A stretch of DNA of 45,582 nt from Protostelium mycophagum (GCA_002081555.1 MZNV01001348.1:1-45582), one strand, 5' to 3'; shown: positions 32,554 to 43,440, counted from the first letter of the stretch. The notes: a model not told the origin generated them from the sequence alone. Program-made: numbers and translations.

Positions 32554-34717
32554 ATGGACCTGTTCAAATCCTCCACTATAATATCTTCTGGCGTTGCGCT
32601 TGCTGCTGCTGCAGCTGTATATAAAGCCGCAAGCTTTGTGTCCAGAGAACCTTTTGGGCGGTGAGTGATGAAGATGTCAAGTGAACACGACTGACGCTTT
32701 TTGAAGACTGGATTCCACCATACCAGAGAACCCAGGTGCTTCTAAATGGGCTGGTGCGACGTTCCAAATGACCGATTCATTTCTAATGGGACCGCTTTTG
32801 AGGTCAGGCATTGCCATGTTACTTCCCGATTTTGATCCCCGATCATTAAACTAAAAATACACAGGTGGAGTGTACAAATGCCAATATATAAATGCCATTT
32901 CCTAAAGCAAAGGTTTTTCGGTGAGATCATTCACGAGATGGACGGGTCTAACATTCGCAGTTGTCATCTCGGATCCAGAATACATTAAAGAGGTCATCGC
33001 GAACCCCGCTTTCGCCTCTAAATCAACAATATACGACTTTGTCGCTCCACTTATAGGTGCGACCTCCTTGTCTATATATACCCATGATGTCAATAGAATT
33101 TCACTGAGATTTCATGTAGGAGACAACTCTGTGGTAAGACTATATGGACAGAGGTGGAAGGACGTCCACAAAGTCTTGGTGCCAATATTTCACATCACAA
33201 ACGTGAATGACAACCTTCTACCCATCGTGGTGAGTACTCATTTTAAAGACGATCATCGTCATCATTCCTGACTCTCCACAGATAGAGGACACAGCAGACC
33301 TCGTGGTGGAGATTTCAGAGAAGTACGCTCTGAACGGCCCAGCAAACATCCCACCCATGCAATCCATTGATATTTCAGAACATTTCGTCGAAGTCACCTA
33401 CGCCATCATCTCGCATGCCCTCTTTGGTGTCAAGCCCTCGGACCCCGGATTTGGTGAATTTTCCGGGAATTTTCTCTCTTATAGCTGACAAGAATAGAGG
33501 AGATCAAGACGGCAATGATGAGCATGATCAAGCTCATAAATGAAGGGTGACCATCTTGTTGATGTTTCAAAAACTGACTCGTTGTAGAACGTTCAACCCC
33601 CTGCTATCCATAAGCCCCCTTCATATTTATGACCTTCGAAGACTGAGACATACCATCAGAACAGAGGTGAAATTTCGCTGAAATTTCGGGAAATCTGAAT
33701 CCGTACAGGTCAAAAAGATTCTCGACCTCAAGCGAGCAGAACACAGTACGTTACAACGACGTTCTACAACCGTCCAACTCACCGTTTTAGATGCACCCAA
33801 AGAGGGGTCCCGTCGGGACTTGATGCAGCTGATGCTGTCCGCAAGCGAAAACGGATCGGGATTAGATGATGAGACCATCATCGATCAGTGCCTCACTTTC
33901 TTCTTTGCAGGTCATGACACAACCGCCAGAGCGCTCGCTTGGGTTATCTACGTCATCAGCCAGCACCCAGACATAGAGAAAAAGGTATCGTAGATCGCAG
34001 ACACTCGCAGACACTGAAAGATGCGACAGGTGGTCGAGGAGGTGGACAGAGTGATTGGAAGAAAAGACGCGCCCACAGCAAAAGAAGTAGAACAGCTGAC
34101 ATACTTGAACATGGTCGTCAAAGAAACTCTCAGGATGTATTGCCCCGCACGTAAGACTCTCATTCTACAACGAGACAGTTGATCCCCATGATCACGTGAC
34201 TGACAAATGTCAGCGGCAAACACGAGGGAGTCATTGTACGATACAAAAATCGGAGAGTATTTCATACCAAAAGACACCCCCGTCATGATTTCAATTTTGG
34301 GTGCACATTTCAATCACAGGTCCGTCCGAATTTTTCACGAAATTTCACTGACGTTTCAGTGCTTACGAAGACCCCACACACTTTATCCCAGAGAGGTGGC
34401 TGCCAGAGAATACCGCGAAAAGTAACCCGTATTCATTCATTCCATTTTCACGGGGAGAGAGAAGTTGTATCGGACAGAAATTCGCCATGATGGAGATGAA
34501 GACGATCATCGCGATGTTGTACAAAAAGTGAGTGGTCAGACCTTCGGAATCTGGACAACAAATAAGCAATGGATCTGATTGATATAGGATGGTCTTCAGG
34601 CCGGACAGCTGGACGAGTGTTGGAATGGGCTCTAACCTTGTCATATTTCCACAACACGGAATACATGTGATACCTGTGCTGAGGAATACCACCGTGCAAG
34701 TGGATGGCTCAAGCTGA
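32554..34717 (+). CDS. Cytochrome P450 monooxygenase
   Basis: Spliced gene of about a dozen exons. It starts MDLFKSSTIISSGVALAAAA, a hydrophobic N-terminal anchor suggesting ER membrane. Family landmarks in order: AVVISDPEYIKEVIANPAF, LYGQRWKDVHKVLVPIF (helix C, WxxxR-like), the I-helix LTFFFAGHDTTARALAW (oxygen-activation A/G-G-x-D-T-T), the K-helix ETLRMYCPA (ExxR), PTHFIPERWLPE (PERF), and the heme loop FSRGERSCIGQKFAMMEM with the proximal Cys. All catalytic landmarks are intact; ends DGSS at TGA 34715-34717. The intron before SFTRWTGLTF is best closed at the acceptor ggtgag (32933). The subfamily and substrate cannot be told from sequence alone. Confidence 0.92.
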
Positions 34718-34972
34718 GGAAAAGTTGTTTTAATAGAAAAAAATCGTAAGGCCTCTTCTTTGATTGCGCAAACACAAAGTTCACCTGGACAACTATTATT
34801 TATCAGTGCCTAACCTCGAACATGTACCTTTTATTGCTCAGTGTGGGGTCGTCTTGGGGCTTTAGTGCTAAAAATAGGATTGACACATTCCCAGAATTTC
34901 GGAAATTTGTTGAGTTTAGGCGAAAGGTTGTTTTGGTTGAACACTTTTCGATCGGACGATATCATACTCCAA

Positions 34973-35251
34973 ATGTCGCAGCAGACTGAGGCCGAACTGA
35001 AATTAAAAGAGGGTGAGGAATATATTCCATCTTACAAAATAATACAATAATCGAATGTAATATCTGCTCATGTGAGATATGTAGATCAGGCCGCCTATCA
35101 AGAGGTGTTCGCGAACCTCTTAAAGAATGACCCAGAGTTTCGAAAATCAGTGGAGGGTTTTCTATTCAAAATGGATACTCAAGGGGACGCCAATAAACCC
35201 ACCAGCCACGAACAAGCAACGAATGAGACAACAGAGACGAACTCACGGTAG
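34973..35251 (+). CDS. Small acidic protein, unknown
   Basis: Two-exon gene. Exon 1 is MSQQTEAELKLKE from the ATG at 34973; an intron starting gtgagg and ending atatgtag joins in phase to DQAAYQEVFANLLKND and continues to a TAG at 35251. About 60 residues: helical, charged, with a polar Thr/Asn-rich tail (EQATNETTETNS). No signal or membrane segment. It is convergent with the WDR76-like gene, with only 69 bp between stops. I do not recognise the family. Confidence 0.5.
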
Positions 35252-35320
35252 TGGACCTCAATGTGAACATCAACAGAAGAGAATGAACAAATACACGAGA
35301 TGAGAACAACCTTTACATTT

Positions 35321-37754
35321 TTATTCCCTCCATAAGTAGATCCTTCCACTCGCGTTACTAGAAGCCACCATGTTCATCCTCGAATGGAAGGCGTTTAGAG
35401 ATGGGACAGTGGTGAGTAGATCATCTGAGATCTCATTCAATCTCTTTCCGGAAGATGCAGAGAAGAACTCCACAGCTCTGGACATGGATCCCATAGAGAA
35501 AATGTCATCTGTGGTGGGGTGCCAAAATGGTTTAAACCCGGTCAACCATCTTCCCGTATTGTTGTTGTGCTTTATGGACGTCAAATTATCCTCCTTCAGA
35601 CCTTCACATTGATCAACATCATGATACTTTCATCTTTTACAAAATGTGCTCATCAAAAATCAATCCATTCGAGTGTCCACAACGAGGCTCACCTTTCTTT
35701 ACGACATCATCCCAACAGTACAGGTGGTTGTCATAAGACGTCGCGACCAGCCTGTTGCCTTCCGCCTTTGAAAAAAATGCAGAGGTGATCGACTGCTTTG
35801 CAGAAAACTCGAAGAGTGGTGCCTTTTTGGATATCTTTCTGGTGTCCCACAGACACACCGTCGTGTCTAAACACGAGGTGCTGAAGGTGTTTCCGTTTTT
35901 ATGGACGTCCACGTTGTATATCTTTCTGTCTCTCAGCTGCGAAGATGTCAGAACGTGGCGTTTTGTTGAGGAATCTAAAAATAGACCTGATGGGAAGTGT
36001 GTTTTTTGGTTCTGACGTCATATAACAATATCCCGCCATTTTCCAGCGAAAAAATCGCGGAATTTTCCGGTAAGTTCTCAGTGGTCACCCACAACACAGC
36101 CCGATCATGTACATGCATCTACAATGAATCATTATTATTCCTGGTTTTGGCGGGAAAATAATTTACCTCCTCAAAAATCTCTTTCTCTGTGTTGAGACAT
36201 CTCACTCTACCGTCATATCCACACGAGAAAAGTCTGAGAAATTTCAGAAAATAAATTCAAATTATTTTGTAACAAAGATTGTGGCGCAAGAGACCTGCAG
36301 AGTCAGACTCGCTCTCGGTAACATAACGTGACTTGATTATAGAGTCACGGTAGCTTACCGTGGGAGTCAGACTCTGCAGGACTTTGTGTGGCACTTTGAG
36401 TGGGTTTTTACTTTTATTGTCATTCGTTGCGGCAAAGCCGCTGAACTGCCACAACCATGAATACTCTCTGGGACAATCATGTAACAGATTCATTTAGAGG
36501 TATGTCACCTGTCTACACCGTGCCACTGTACACAGGTCACAGGTTTGCTGTGTGGTTCGTAAATCACGATATTCTCTTGTGATTCTTCGGGATCGGACTC
36601 GCCCTCTTCTTCTCCTGCACTGGACTCTGAGCCTGATCCTGCGGAATTTCAGTGAAATTTCACGGAAATTTCGTGGGAAACTGACTGTCTTCCGTTTTTT
36701 CTTTCTTTGTGGGCGGTTCGTCAGAAATTTCTTCCTGAAAAAATCAATTTGACAATCTACAACTTGATTCTGACCTCCAATTCTTCCGATTTCTCCGAAT
36801 CTTCTGTGAGATTTCTGGTGATATTCCATATCCCAATGCGACCCCATTTGTCCCCCGCGGCAAGGATCGCATTCGAATGAGAAGGGTAGAATTGTAGCGA
36901 GAAGATTCGGTCAGGCAGGAGCTTCACACAATCTTTTTCTGCGAGAGAAAGCTTGCTGAATGTCTTGATTGTCGCTTTCTCTGCCTTCAAGTCCTCCTCT
37001 TTGTTGTCACTGAGAGAATTAGACCGTCTACATCATTGTAGATTGCCAAAAAGACATTTTACCTTGCAGAAAATTCTGCTAGCTGTGACATGAAATCAAC
37101 GTGGTTGTCTTGGTATTCTGGTGCTCTCAGACAGTCCATACAGCCCAGATCCCCAGGCTGTCAAGATGTCAGAATGACACATCATAACACAAGATAACCC
37201 ACCTTGTCAGTGGGGGTCCTTTTCTTGGAGGTCACAGGCTCTTTGAGTTCTTTTGGGAGGCTCTGTCCATTCTCTTCCCCCTCTATAGATAGTCCAGCCA
37301 CTCTTCTTGATCTCCTAGCAGGTGCAGCTGCTTGGGCTTCTGCATCTTGTCAGAACTCTTTGCTGTTGAGTGTTGTGATCTTTGTCACAAACAAAATTGA
37401 TGTGGTCATCATTTGATCTTCGAAATATGGGGTGATGAGTATGGATACATCACCTTTGGCCTCTTGTTTAAGTCTTCTCGAAACGGCCCTACATCTCTTT
37501 AGAAATGATCATGATGGAAGAGGTGGAGTGACTCACGCTCCCTTTGTGTTGTCTTTAACCGGTGATGTTCTCTTTCGTTTGGCTCCTGCCAAATCACTCA
37601 GACCTGAAGTAGCTTTCCTGATCTCTAGGGTCTGCAGCAGCTCTTCATTCTTTTTTATGTTTTCCAATCTGATATCATATCACATTTTAGAGAACACCAT
37701 GCGTTCGTGTCTTTACCTCTGTTTTTCGTATTCGCTGACTCGTTCGTTTGGCAT
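35321..37754 (-). CDS. WDR76: WD-repeat protein WDR76/CMR1
   Basis: Spliced minus-strand gene. Start MPNERVSEYEKQ at 37754, then RLENIKKNEELLQTLEI, which is the conserved N-terminal block of the CMR1/WDR76 family. Next come a basic region (GAKRKRTSPVKD) and WD40 blades: DRIFSLQFYPSHSNAILAAG / WGRIGIWNI, TFSTSCLDTTVCLWDTRKI, VATSYDNHLYCWDD. The C-terminal family signature is GRWLTGFKPFWHPTTDDIFS ... VPSLNAFHSRMNMVASSNAS / GRIYLW. Members bind DNA and chromatin, respond to DNA damage and act with quality-control or ubiquitin factors in the nucleus. One intron carries the 87-bp foldback at 36294-36380. Divergent from the next plus-strand gene across about 210 bp. Confidence 0.9.
36294..36380. 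repeat. 87-bp foldback (inverted-repeat) element
   Basis: Two perfect 17-bp arms, CCTGCAGAGTCAGACTC at 36294-36310 and its complement at 36364-36380, enclose inner arms that also pair (CGGTAACATAACGTGAC against CGGTAAGCTACCGTGAC with few mismatches). The DNA can therefore fold into one long hairpin. It lies in an intron of WDR76. No flanking target-site duplication is obvious. Confidence 0.85.
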
Positions 37755-37963
37755 GTTGTTGCAAAATTGTCAGACAAGAGGGTTCTGTCGCGTGACCACG
37801 TGATCGAATCCTTCCCGGAAATCTGAATGATTCGTCGAACCAAATCAAAAATTTGAAATTTAAAATCGCGCGCAAGACGATCCACAGCAATTGAACAAAA
37901 CGAAACGAAACGACCAAAGGAATCCTTGTCTCATGGTTTAGACAGTTCCACTCAACCTCCTCC

Positions 37964-38460
37964 ATGATGCGCACGTTGGCAAGAACCCAGATAAGAATCT
38001 TAAGAGGAAGAGACAACCTCTACAGTCGCTCATATTCAAACTTCTCAGGGCATTTCACCTCTAAAGAGATTGTGAGTGATGTTTGAAGGTTTGATGATTC
38101 ACTTCTTCAGAAATTACCCAACGATCGTCCAAGAAATGCAGAAGAAGCACGATTACAAGTGTTGCAAAGAAGGGCGATGTCTGAGGGTGCTGATGTAGAT
38201 CACTCGTGAGCGATGATCTATTATACACTCTAACATCATGATAGAGATTCTTACGATCCTTATGTCTACGGTAATTGGCTTGCAGAATCAAGGATCAAGA
38301 AGGCAATGGCAGATGGTATCTTTGAAGATCCCGCCACGTGAGTACAAATGAGATCCTCTGGAAAAAGTTGACCCACCTTGATGCTTGAGATGCTGAATAA
38401 AGCGAGAAGATTACCGGTACGCCTTCCATGTCGGAATCGATTGTCTTCAACGTGCCTTGA
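37964..38460 (+). CDS. Short mitochondrial-looking protein with DUF1992-like motif
   Basis: Spliced gene. The start MMRTLARTQIRILRGRDNLY is Arg-rich and free of acidic residues, typical of a mitochondrial presequence. A first intron (gtgagt...cttcag) joins to KLPNDRPRNAEEARLQVLQR, and another to SDSYDPYVYGNWLAESRIKK / AMADGIFEDPAT. The block LAESRIKKAMADGIFEDP resembles the start of the DUF1992 (DNAJC28-type) domain, LAExRIxxAMxxGxFDNLPG, but the GxGKPL continuation is not found. The preferred last exon gives EKITGTPSMSESIVF and a TGA at 38460, but the final acceptor is uncertain. Confidence 0.5.
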
Positions 38461-38770
38461 CTCGAGGATCATCATCTGAGACTTCAAGATCTGGTCTGGG
38501 CTTAGTTTCTGAGGCGAATCTTGGCTGTATGTGTAGAAATGATCTGGGGCCGTGGGTGAGTGCCCACATCGATGTGATATCATCAAGTGATTGGATATAT
38601 AGGTGCGCCTGCTGATCGCAGCTCACAATCTCTTTGTGAAGGCTGACGGGTATCTCAATACCAAGTCCTGCTATATCGATGATCGAAATGAACGTAAAAA
38701 CATCATGAACCCGGTGTGAGAGGTTCAATCTTTGGACGAAGATCGGGATGTTGAAAATATCCGCCGGCAC
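38447..38770 (-). CDS. Possible small protein, strand uncertain
   Basis: Open frame of 107 codons (begins with GTG, so an upstream exon would be needed). It includes FISIIDIAGLGIEIPVSLHKE, faintly like the helix II-III region of acyl carrier proteins, but without the DSL phosphopantetheine site. An intron (gtgagc...cctcag) could replace its C-terminus with KLSPDQILKSQMM. On the plus strand the same stretch is also open for about 90 codons through a GT-AG intron (EDYRYAFHVGIDCL ... LIAAHNLFVKADGY). I cannot decide between the strands. Confidence 0.25.
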   Translation of the reverse strand: MPADIFNIPIFVQRLNLSHRVHDVFTFISIIDIAGLGIEIPVSLHKEIVSCDQQAHLYIQSLDDITSMWALTHGPRSFLHIQPRFASETKPRPDLEVSDDDPRVKAR

Positions 38771-38811
38771 ATGTAAGTCTTTAGAGGAGAATCATCTTTC
38801 TCGCTTAAGAC

Positions 38812-39182
38812 ATGTTTGTGAATGCCGAGATGGATGAGAAAGAGGGGCGAAAAGTATTTCTCTTGGATCGTGGAGGATTAATCTATTCAACTCTTAGAAA
38901 TAGTATTGAATGGATCCCCTCCCTTCTCGAAGTCTTTGACTTAATTTTAATCGAAGATCTAATTCATTCGTGAAGGAGTCGTTCAAAGATGAGAAGAGAG
39001 AATACAATGGAGAAGTAATGGAAAAAATTTGGAATTCAAACGGAGAAATTCCCGCCAAAGATGTCTGTCGCGTGACGCGTGATTCGCAGACAGAAGATTT
39101 TATGGACCAACAATATCACCTCCACGATGTCTATACATCTGGGGTGACGGAAGGTTGCCGAATCATGATTCTGACTGCTTGA
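38812..39182 (+). CDS. Hypothetical protein of about 105 residues
   Basis: The ATG at 38812 opens MFVNAEMDEKEGRKVFLLDR / GGLIYSTLRNSIEWIPSLLE. A candidate intron (gtcttt...cgtgaag, 46 nt, starting at about 38931) joins in phase to ESFKDEKREYNGEVMEKIWN and on to CRIMILTA with TGA at 39182. Without that intron the first frame stops after about 53 codons and the second lacks a start, so the two-exon reading is preferred. Mixed alpha/beta and acidic. No family recognised. Confidence 0.4.
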
Positions 39183-39945
39183 GAAGAAAGCCTACGTGAG
39201 GAACAGATTTTCGGGGAGGACTTTTTGAATTTGAATTTCTCGAGCCTTTCTTATCGTAGTTCTATTGCAGTTCAAAATCCGGTTCACGTGATTTCAAACA
39301 CGGTAGATACCTTAGAAGTTTGGTGTCCTCTAATCCCGGGGGAACTGGGTGAGTTCGAGAGTTGTTGGGGAAAAGGTAGTATGTGAGATTCATACGGGGG
39401 AACTGGGTGAGTTCGAGAGTTGTTGGGGAAAAGGTAGTATGTGAGATTCATATTCTCAATATTTTGATCTCATACGAATGTTGTCCTGGCAACGATCTTG
39501 ATTCTCCAATCCATTGTACTGATTCGCGGTAATAATCTTACCGTAAAAAAGAACAAAGTGATGGGTATAATTTTTATAAAAATTTCTGGGAAAGTTCAGA
39601 CTCTGTACAGCTCCATTGAATGTACAATAATAATCTTGTGACTGGCATTGTCCACAAAAAACCTCAACTTCCTACTTTAATATTTGTGGATATTGGGTTA
39701 ACATATAAAAATTTGAAAAAGTGTAATGAGAAAATGTTTTTTACAGGATGCAACACAACTGGAGTCAAACTGTTACCCCTGAGTATAATCTGATGGAATG
39801 AGCGAAACGATTCATATCATTCATCGGTTGTATCTACATATTGATGATGTGGACAGTTGCTGTGCCTCTGCTGTTTTCGTGACAAACAAGTTAAACGAAA
39901 AATAATTCAAGGATATTTTGACCGTTTACAACGAGGCAGAGTAAA
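39183..39945. other. Intergenic region upstream of the TBC gene
   Basis: Contains the 58-bp tandem duplication and a CGCGGTAATAATCTTACCG palindromic word at 39525-39543. Should include the TBC gene promoter. No supported ORF. Confidence 0.5.
39337..39452. repeat. Perfect 58-bp tandem duplication
   Basis: Two head-to-tail copies of a 58-bp unit (39337-39394 and 39395-39452), each beginning CGGGGGAACTGGGTGAG and ending GAGATTCATA, with no difference between them. Intergenic. Confidence 0.95.
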
Positions 39946-42900
39946 ATGTCACATCAGTCAAACCCGCTCGATCACCGACACATGGTGCTCCTTCTCAATA
40001 AAAATTGGCTGAAACTGATTGATATAGGGTAATCAGAACAGTCGGAGGCAGCACTTGAACTCTATCGGAAAAGACGAAGACGAAGGGACACAATACACCG
40101 CGACATCTTTCACCAAAACTTCTTCTGAGGCAATTCTGGTCAGTCCATTTTCTGAGTCTTCACTTTTTTACATTTTCAGAACATTCCCACCATCAAAAAG
40201 AACCCCAAATTTGACGCGACAAAAAGCCTAGAGGATCGAGATGTTCCCATTCGTTATGTGAGAAGTAGGACACTTCCGGCACTCGTGGTCGGAAAGCATG
40301 AGGGTCCTTCTAAAGAGGAATTCGAGTCCATCACGAAAGAAGAAGAGGACTTGTTGGCCTTGATCCATCTTCCAAAGGTCAGAATGAAAAAATGTGTCAT
40401 CAATATCGAAGATGAAAAATGTCAGCAGATGAACGATTTCAGGTCCAAGTGATCATCGAAGGAACAGAGGTGGTGAGAACTCTTTCGGCATCACCTAAAA
40501 ACAGGAGTAAGAGCGCGAGCGGCCATCAGAAAGGTATCTCATCAAGTTTTTTTTGGAGATTTCAAACTCTTAAAAAATCAATAAGATGAAGGGAAATGGT
40601 GTTGCACATTTGATCGTATTTTTCAAATTCACGGTAACAAACACGTTCATTACCGAGAGTTTTCACCAAAATCCTGCAATATGCCCAACAGAATTTATAA
40701 TTATTGACAAGGGCAGAGAGTTTAGATTGTGGGCCACTTTTAAGTATTGCGACAGAGTACACAGTCTTGATGAAGGAGGCCGTACATACTTTGAACCAAT
40801 CACAAGTGATACTCTTAGAATGAATCTCCTTGAAGAAATAATAATTTATATCCTGAAGAATTTGAAAAAAATCTAAAGTGGAGAATAAAATATTCTGATT
40901 TTTTGAAGGCTCAGTCAACAATAAAAATTTCAACAGTAGAAAAATCGGCCGTCAAGGCGTTGGATCTCACAAAGGAGATCGCTGTGAATGTTTCAGAATT
41001 CCAGAAAAGCCTCTCTTCTGGTCAGTCCTTTTTAAAATGAAAATAGTTTTTAAATTAAAATATTTTCATTTAAAATTCCTGGTTTTGATGAATTTATATT
41101 AATTAACATATGGGTATAATTTTACAAACTAAAAAAGGCAGTAAATAAAATGGCTCACAACATCGAGAAGGTTCGCTCAGAGCTGATGGACGTTGTGGCA
41201 CGTCTTGAATATTTCAACGATATCTTACCCACAGAAATGCAAGAGTACATGTCTGAAATCTGCGACAAAAACTGCAAATCCTGCCTTGCGATTTTTGACC
41301 AGAGCACGCCCCGTGCAGAAAGGTGAATATTATTTTTAATAGTAAATCATTTTATTTTATTTATTTTTACAATGTCCTGCAGATGTGTGATCGGTGATTT
41401 TTTGATACAACGCGTCGGTTTCGGGACTGCGGCAGAGCTGTTCAGAATACGCCTCATTGTGGCAGGTTAATTTGCACGGTGTTGATGCTTATGGCAAGTT
41501 AACGTGCATGGTGAAAGAAAGCTCAGAAGGCATCTCGAAATCCGGAGGGTCGGCAAAGCCGCAGCAGTCGGATCAATGATTAATTTGACTCGTTGTAGAT
41601 GGAAGAGAAATAGTAATAGGAAGCATGCACCGCCTTTGAGGCGAGGCTTCTCCATCACAGGGAATTCCAGACCCAGAGACTCCGTGATCGGTAGAAATTT
41701 CGATGAAGAATTCCTTCTTTTTTGACTGGTTGTAGATGAAGGGAACCGGGGACAAAAGTGGGTCAGTAGGGTCGGAAATCTGCTAAAAATAACTCCGGAA
41801 GTTTACGCGGAAATTTTACAGGTAAATTTCACAATGTAAAGTGTAGATCGTCTTAAAGTACAATCCCATTCGCTTCACGGCGAAGCCCCAAATCTTCCCA
41901 GCTGGAATTTTCTTTGAAAATTCAAAAAAGTCCACATGAAAATTCAAAAAAGTCCACATGAAAATTCAAAAAAATTCATATGAAAATTCAAGAAAATTCA
42001 TATGAAAATTCAAGAAAAATCGCATGAAAATTCATAAAAAGTTCACATGAAAATTCAAAAAAATCCACATGAAAATTCAAAAAAAATTCAGGAGTTAGAC
42101 GAGATGAAAGGGGAGGGGGTGATGCTGGAACATCCATTAGAAAAATCGATGAGTAAGTCCATAGATGGCAAGAACCCCACTTTCAAACAGGTGAGATTTC
42201 ACTTGTCACGTGATCAGAAGTGTCCATCTACAACTCGAAGATCCAATATTTTCCTTGATAGATCAAAACTAAAATCCTCAATAATCGAGATGAATAAATA
42301 AAAATAATATTATTTGGCTGATTGTAGATAGCTCTCTCGGCTCATAAAATTGGACGTTCCGAGAACGTTTATCCCCGGCATCAATTTTGAGTTGGAGCGG
42401 CCTTTTGAAGAGTTTGGAAATCCGATGACTTATTATGACTTTATGGACGCAACGGCAAGGCTCCTCGAGATGTGAGTTTTACCCGAAATTTCTGTCTTTG
42501 AATCGTACGTGATTATTCGAAATTTCACGGAAATTTTTCTGAAGAATCTTAGGTATTGTCTTTTCAGACCGGAAGTCGGATACGTAAGTCTCAAAGTCTC
42601 CTCGAAATTTCACGGAGATTTCTGACACATTTCCCAGTCCCAGGGGATGTCTTATGTTGTGTCAATGCTTCTCATTTTTTTGAACCCGTCAGAAGCTTTT
42701 ATCTGTTACGCAAACCTTTTGGAGAACCATTTCTTTTCTTCTATTTTTAAAATGGACGTGAAGGAGGTACGTTAACGCGAGACGTCGCGGTTATTACCGC
42801 GAAAAATGACGGTTGTAGATGGCAAAACATTTCACGCTGTACGAATTGATGTTTTCGCAAAACCTTCCCACGCTTTACGAACATTTCCGGGAATTTTCTA

Positions 42901-43440
42901 TTACTCCTGACCAATACTTATTGAGCTGGTAATTTTCCGATTTTTATTTTTCCAATATTTTTAGATTTTTCTCGTCCGGATGATATTTTCTAAATCTTTC
43001 TGAATTTTCTGAATTTTCACAGGCTTTCCACGATATTTTGTAAAGTACTCCCCCTACCTTTGTGTTGTAAAATCTGGGATTCATTTTTCGAAAGAGGAGA
43101 ACTATACCTTCTCCAAACAGCCATAGGTATATCCTCCCATCTACAACTCTGAAATTTCACTGAAATTTCACAGGAATTTTGCGGATTTTCAATTCAAGAC
43201 TGATCCGTTTCACTTTTGAGGAGATTGTCGATTTTCTGAAAAATCTTCCGATGGTAATTTTTTTCATTTTTTCTAATCGGAAATCTAAACATTCCGACAT
43301 TTCAGATTTTTCTAATTCATCCGAATAAAAACGCGCAGGAAGCACTGTCAGAAACGGATTTTATGGATGCGGTAGATTCAGTGAAAATGCCCTTCTATGC
43401 GTCAAATATTGTGAATAAATTGTCTACGGGTGCCCGGTAA
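39946..43440 (+). CDS. TBC-domain RabGAP, TBC1D12/14-like
   Basis: Spliced gene. Start MSHQSNPLDHRH at 39946, stop TAA at 43440. The N-terminal half is a charged, partly disordered region (IPTIKKNPKFDATKSLEDRD, EEFESITKEEEDLLALIHLP) followed by a helical stretch (EKVRSELMDVVARLEYFNDI). The TBC domain runs from about 41742: GNLLKITPEVYAEIL, RLIKLDVPRTFIPG (Arg finger), VGYSQGMSYVVSMLLIF (Gln finger), DQYLLSWLSTIF, CCKIWDSFFERGELYLLQTA and GILRIFNSRLIRFTFEEIVD. Both catalytic fingers are present, so it should speed GTP hydrolysis on a Rab. The LDVPRTF and GILRI blocks are closest to TBC1D12/14, which act in recycling endosomes and autophagy. Several introns end in gttgtag|AT. Confidence 0.9.
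41914..42091 (+). repeat. Eight-unit minisatellite forming an intron 3' end
   Basis: Eight diverged units of about 22 bp, each starting TGAAAATTCA and differing in the tail, inside an intron of the TBC gene. The last unit ends ATTCAG and supplies the 3' splice site for the exon beginning ELDEMKGEGVMLEHP. Confidence 0.9.
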
